Shown in pieces: positions 61,618 to 64,000 of a stretch of 64,000 nt of DNA. The translations under genes and the position numbers were made by a program. The notes under the pieces were generated by a model. The model was not told the origin of the DNA. It saw only the letters and a list, made by a program, of their open reading frames with translations, and searched no databases. The stretch is taken from the NCBI GenBank assembly GCA_020746105.1, contig CM036658.1, forward strand, positions 34,279,004-34,343,003. The letters are read 5' to 3'. Origin of the DNA: Trogon surrucura (taxonomy: Eukaryota > Chordata > Aves > Trogoniformes > Trogonidae). How positions within the stretch are numbered: the stretch's first letter is position 1; every line of letters starts with the position of its first letter.

Positions 61618-64000
61618 CTGCAAAGGGAAAAAAATCCACCACATCACTCTGCAGCACTGAGAGCCAGTGGAGTTACACTAGTTTGTCCAGGTTTTCAGGG
61701 TTGGGGGAGGTACCAGCTTGTACACTAGTTACAGTAGTTTATGCAAGTTTAGAGAATAGGACTAAAACAGGGCTGAGTTTTTTCTAAGGCTTGATGCTTG
61801 CCTCTTCCTGAAACAGTGTTACATAGGGTGTATGAGGTTGGGCTCAAGCTTCCAAGCTCACCTAAGTTCTGATATAAGTTCAGCCTAGCAACATAACTGT
61901 CCCCAGAAATGTTCCTAGTCATCAAAGGTTATGTAGCCTGTGCTAGTGATGTCTATCAGTCCTCAAAACTGGACAGCTGCAGGCAAACATAATCCTGTGG
62001 AAAGTGTGTATCTCTGGAAGTTTCGAATACCCTAGCCATGCCTGAGAGTCCTTCCAGGGATTTCCAAGTGGCAGTCTGGGAAGTGAGAGAAGAGGCTAAG
62101 AGCTTATTAACAGGGCAGCATCCCAATGATCCAACATTCTCAGGCACTCTGAGTGTACTGCTGTAGACATAGGCACATGCGAGCTTCCACAAATCAAAAC
62201 AGCAGACATTCATCATGGTGAGGGGAGGTAGAATGTAATAAGGAATACAAGGCATTCATAGACAACAGGACCAGGAGAGATGAAAAGGATAAATTGGGCT
62301 GTTGCTGAGACAAAAGAGACTCAGGTGTAGGGCTCCCCATGGAGGTAGCCCTAACTGCTGCTCAGCTCAGAGGTCTTTCTCTTGCCATGGTTCACAAAGG
62401 CTGCAAGCAGTATGATACTGAGGAGAACACAGTCCTGTGTACGATGTGTGTGTAGATGAAGTGAGGCATGAAGGGTGATCCTCTGACTGTCTTACCGTTT
62501 TGTTACCAAAACCTGATGCTGTAATATAACATGAAGCTATACAGTAGTTAAGACTGATCACAAACCAGCTGAAGTAGGAAGAAAAAAACAGCAGCAGATA
62601 TGGCCTGATTTACGTTTCTTGTTTCCACATCATAACCTCAAGCTGTTAGACTAGGACCTCTTTTCCTTGCACTGCCTCCAGCTGTACTCCTCTTTAGCCA
62701 GTACCTTACACTTCTGCATTTATTCCATGGCTTCTCTCTGAACAAGACTCTTGAGCTACATACACTGGCTGCTGCCTGGTCTAAACTGCACACACCTGAT
62801 GTCTGGCCGTGACTATGGCCGTGACAATCAGGTGAGAGCAAGCTCAAAGGTGTAGATGCCTGCTGAGGTCCTAGTGTAACTTCTTCTTCGGTAATTCAAG
62901 CCTCTTTTCAATAACCAGCTACCGATTTTCCAAAACCAACGGCAAACTCCTACGGTTAAAAACCATGCCCTCAGTTGAAGCTGGCAGATATCACTCAGTA
63001 TATTCAACAGTTATTTGGGGGAGAAAAACACACAAGGGCAAACAGTGTCAGTGCTCAAAAACATAATCAAGAGGACTGCATTTCCTTAAACTCTGTTCTC
63101 CCTGGATTGCTTTCCGCAGCTTCTGTTGACCTTGCTGGCAGGAGGGCAAGAACTGGTAATGGGGATCTTCAGAAATCTGAACAACTTCTCCATTATGGTT
63201 TGGAATGCCAATTTTATCAACTAATCTATCCTTGCTGCCACCAGGTAGGAGGCAAACCATGAGCTCCTTCCTCTCCAAACACACTTGAAAGTAAGCCGAC
63301 TTGGGAACTTTCTGTCATCTTCCCAGTAGTTGGTCACTCTCCACACTGATGAAACAAGATATGCTTACAAGAGGACACACAGGCTGATAAGATCAGTGTA
63401 TGGTCTCAAACTAATCAATGGGCAGGTAACTGAGCACTCCTTCAAATTAAAGTCAACTGTATAAATGCTAGTAACTGCAAGCCCCTCAAACCTACAAAAA
63501 CCACATGTTAAATAATGTCTTTTTTGAAGACAGCTATAGTGGCACCCAAGTGTGAAAAATAAAAGTCTGTAGCAAAACCTATGTATATGGGATAGGAAAG
63601 AAAGAACTAAAAAAAGCCACTTAGATGGACCTGATATATCTTTCCATTATCACTGTCTCATGTTAACTGGCTGAAAATACTATTCTTCTTGTGCTTGCAT
63701 ATAGACAGGCATCCTCAAGAAAGAGTATAAAAAGATCTTGAAACTTCCATCTTGTGAGAAGAACTCAGCTTCAGAGCAGGTTCCTAATATGCTATACCTT
63801 AACTGTAGTACAGTGAGTAAGATTCTGCAGCTGAATCACACGTGTTTTATACGGAAGACAATACGTCTCTTCTAAGGTTTCTATGGAAGCCTTTAATACC
63901 CAATCTGTGGTAAAAGTAAGCAAGTGCTATCAAACTCCATGGTATTACTGAGGAAGCCTGAATGAATTAAGAGCACCAAAGAGGCTCTCAGCAATCTTTA
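61618..64000. other. SVEP1 5' intron, no feature seen
   Basis: The sequence 5' of the sushi 2 exon. I found no sushi 1 or VWA exon and no repeat family. Candidate ORFs (62638-62847, 62975-63262, 63048-63284) have no domain pattern or splice context. Confidence 0.5.

Noticed and set aside
61618-64000. Search for sushi 1 and VWA exons
   Set aside because: No C-x-PP...W...C pattern or VWA DxSxS motif found on the minus strand; these exons must lie beyond the window.

Overview
This is a vertebrate nuclear window, almost certainly from a bird. Every convincing coding segment is on the minus strand and belongs to one gene, SVEP1 (polydom: sushi, von Willebrand factor A, EGF and pentraxin domains). 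CR1 LINEs with degenerate ATTCTRTG-type 3' ends and avian-looking solo LTRs are scattered through its introns. No prokaryotic features, tRNA or rRNA genes, or second protein gene can be supported.

I could place 38 consecutive internal exons. They join in frame without a break: 8,943 bp, 2,981 codons, entering and leaving in phase 1. Read from high to low coordinates (5' to 3' of the gene), they encode: sushi 2 and 3 (61.6-57.7 kb); two HYR domains (55.3-52.5 kb); sushi 4 (51.1 kb); a linker with a furin-like RVKR site and coiled segment (49.9-43.1 kb); three 162-bp ephrin-receptor-like Cys modules (42.6-40.6 kb); a short linker (40.0 kb); EGF 1-6 (38.8-32.1 kb); a four-exon pentraxin domain (31.0-24.3 kb); sushi 5 and 6 (23.8-22.2 kb); EGF 7 (19.3 kb); and sushi 7 to 33 (18.4-1.56 kb). 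Sushi 14 to 29 lie mostly in one 2.78-kb exon (7997-10776). The signal peptide, VWA domain and sushi 1 lie above 64 kb. The last sushi and the C-terminal EGF repeats lie below position 1. No promoter, start codon or stop codon of the gene is in the window.

Mobile DNA: two long but broken CR1 copies (about 34.92-37.53 kb and 46.64-49.02 kb, antisense to SVEP1), a CR1 reverse-transcriptase fragment (27.54-28.07 kb), two short CR1 3' pieces (1.37-1.44 kb and 60.44-60.69 kb), and LTR-like blocks at 1-378, about 22.91-23.23 kb and about 32.39-32.94 kb.

The points most worth a second look are: a 126-bp in-frame intron-like segment inside sushi 21, exactly where mammalian polydom carries its integrin alpha9beta1 site; two GC-AG introns; a CR1 that ends about 20-25 bp from a coding-exon acceptor; a 64-bp exon that is easily missed; and O-glucose/O-fucose consensus sites in the EGF array. 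I found nothing that amounts to a wholly new system.
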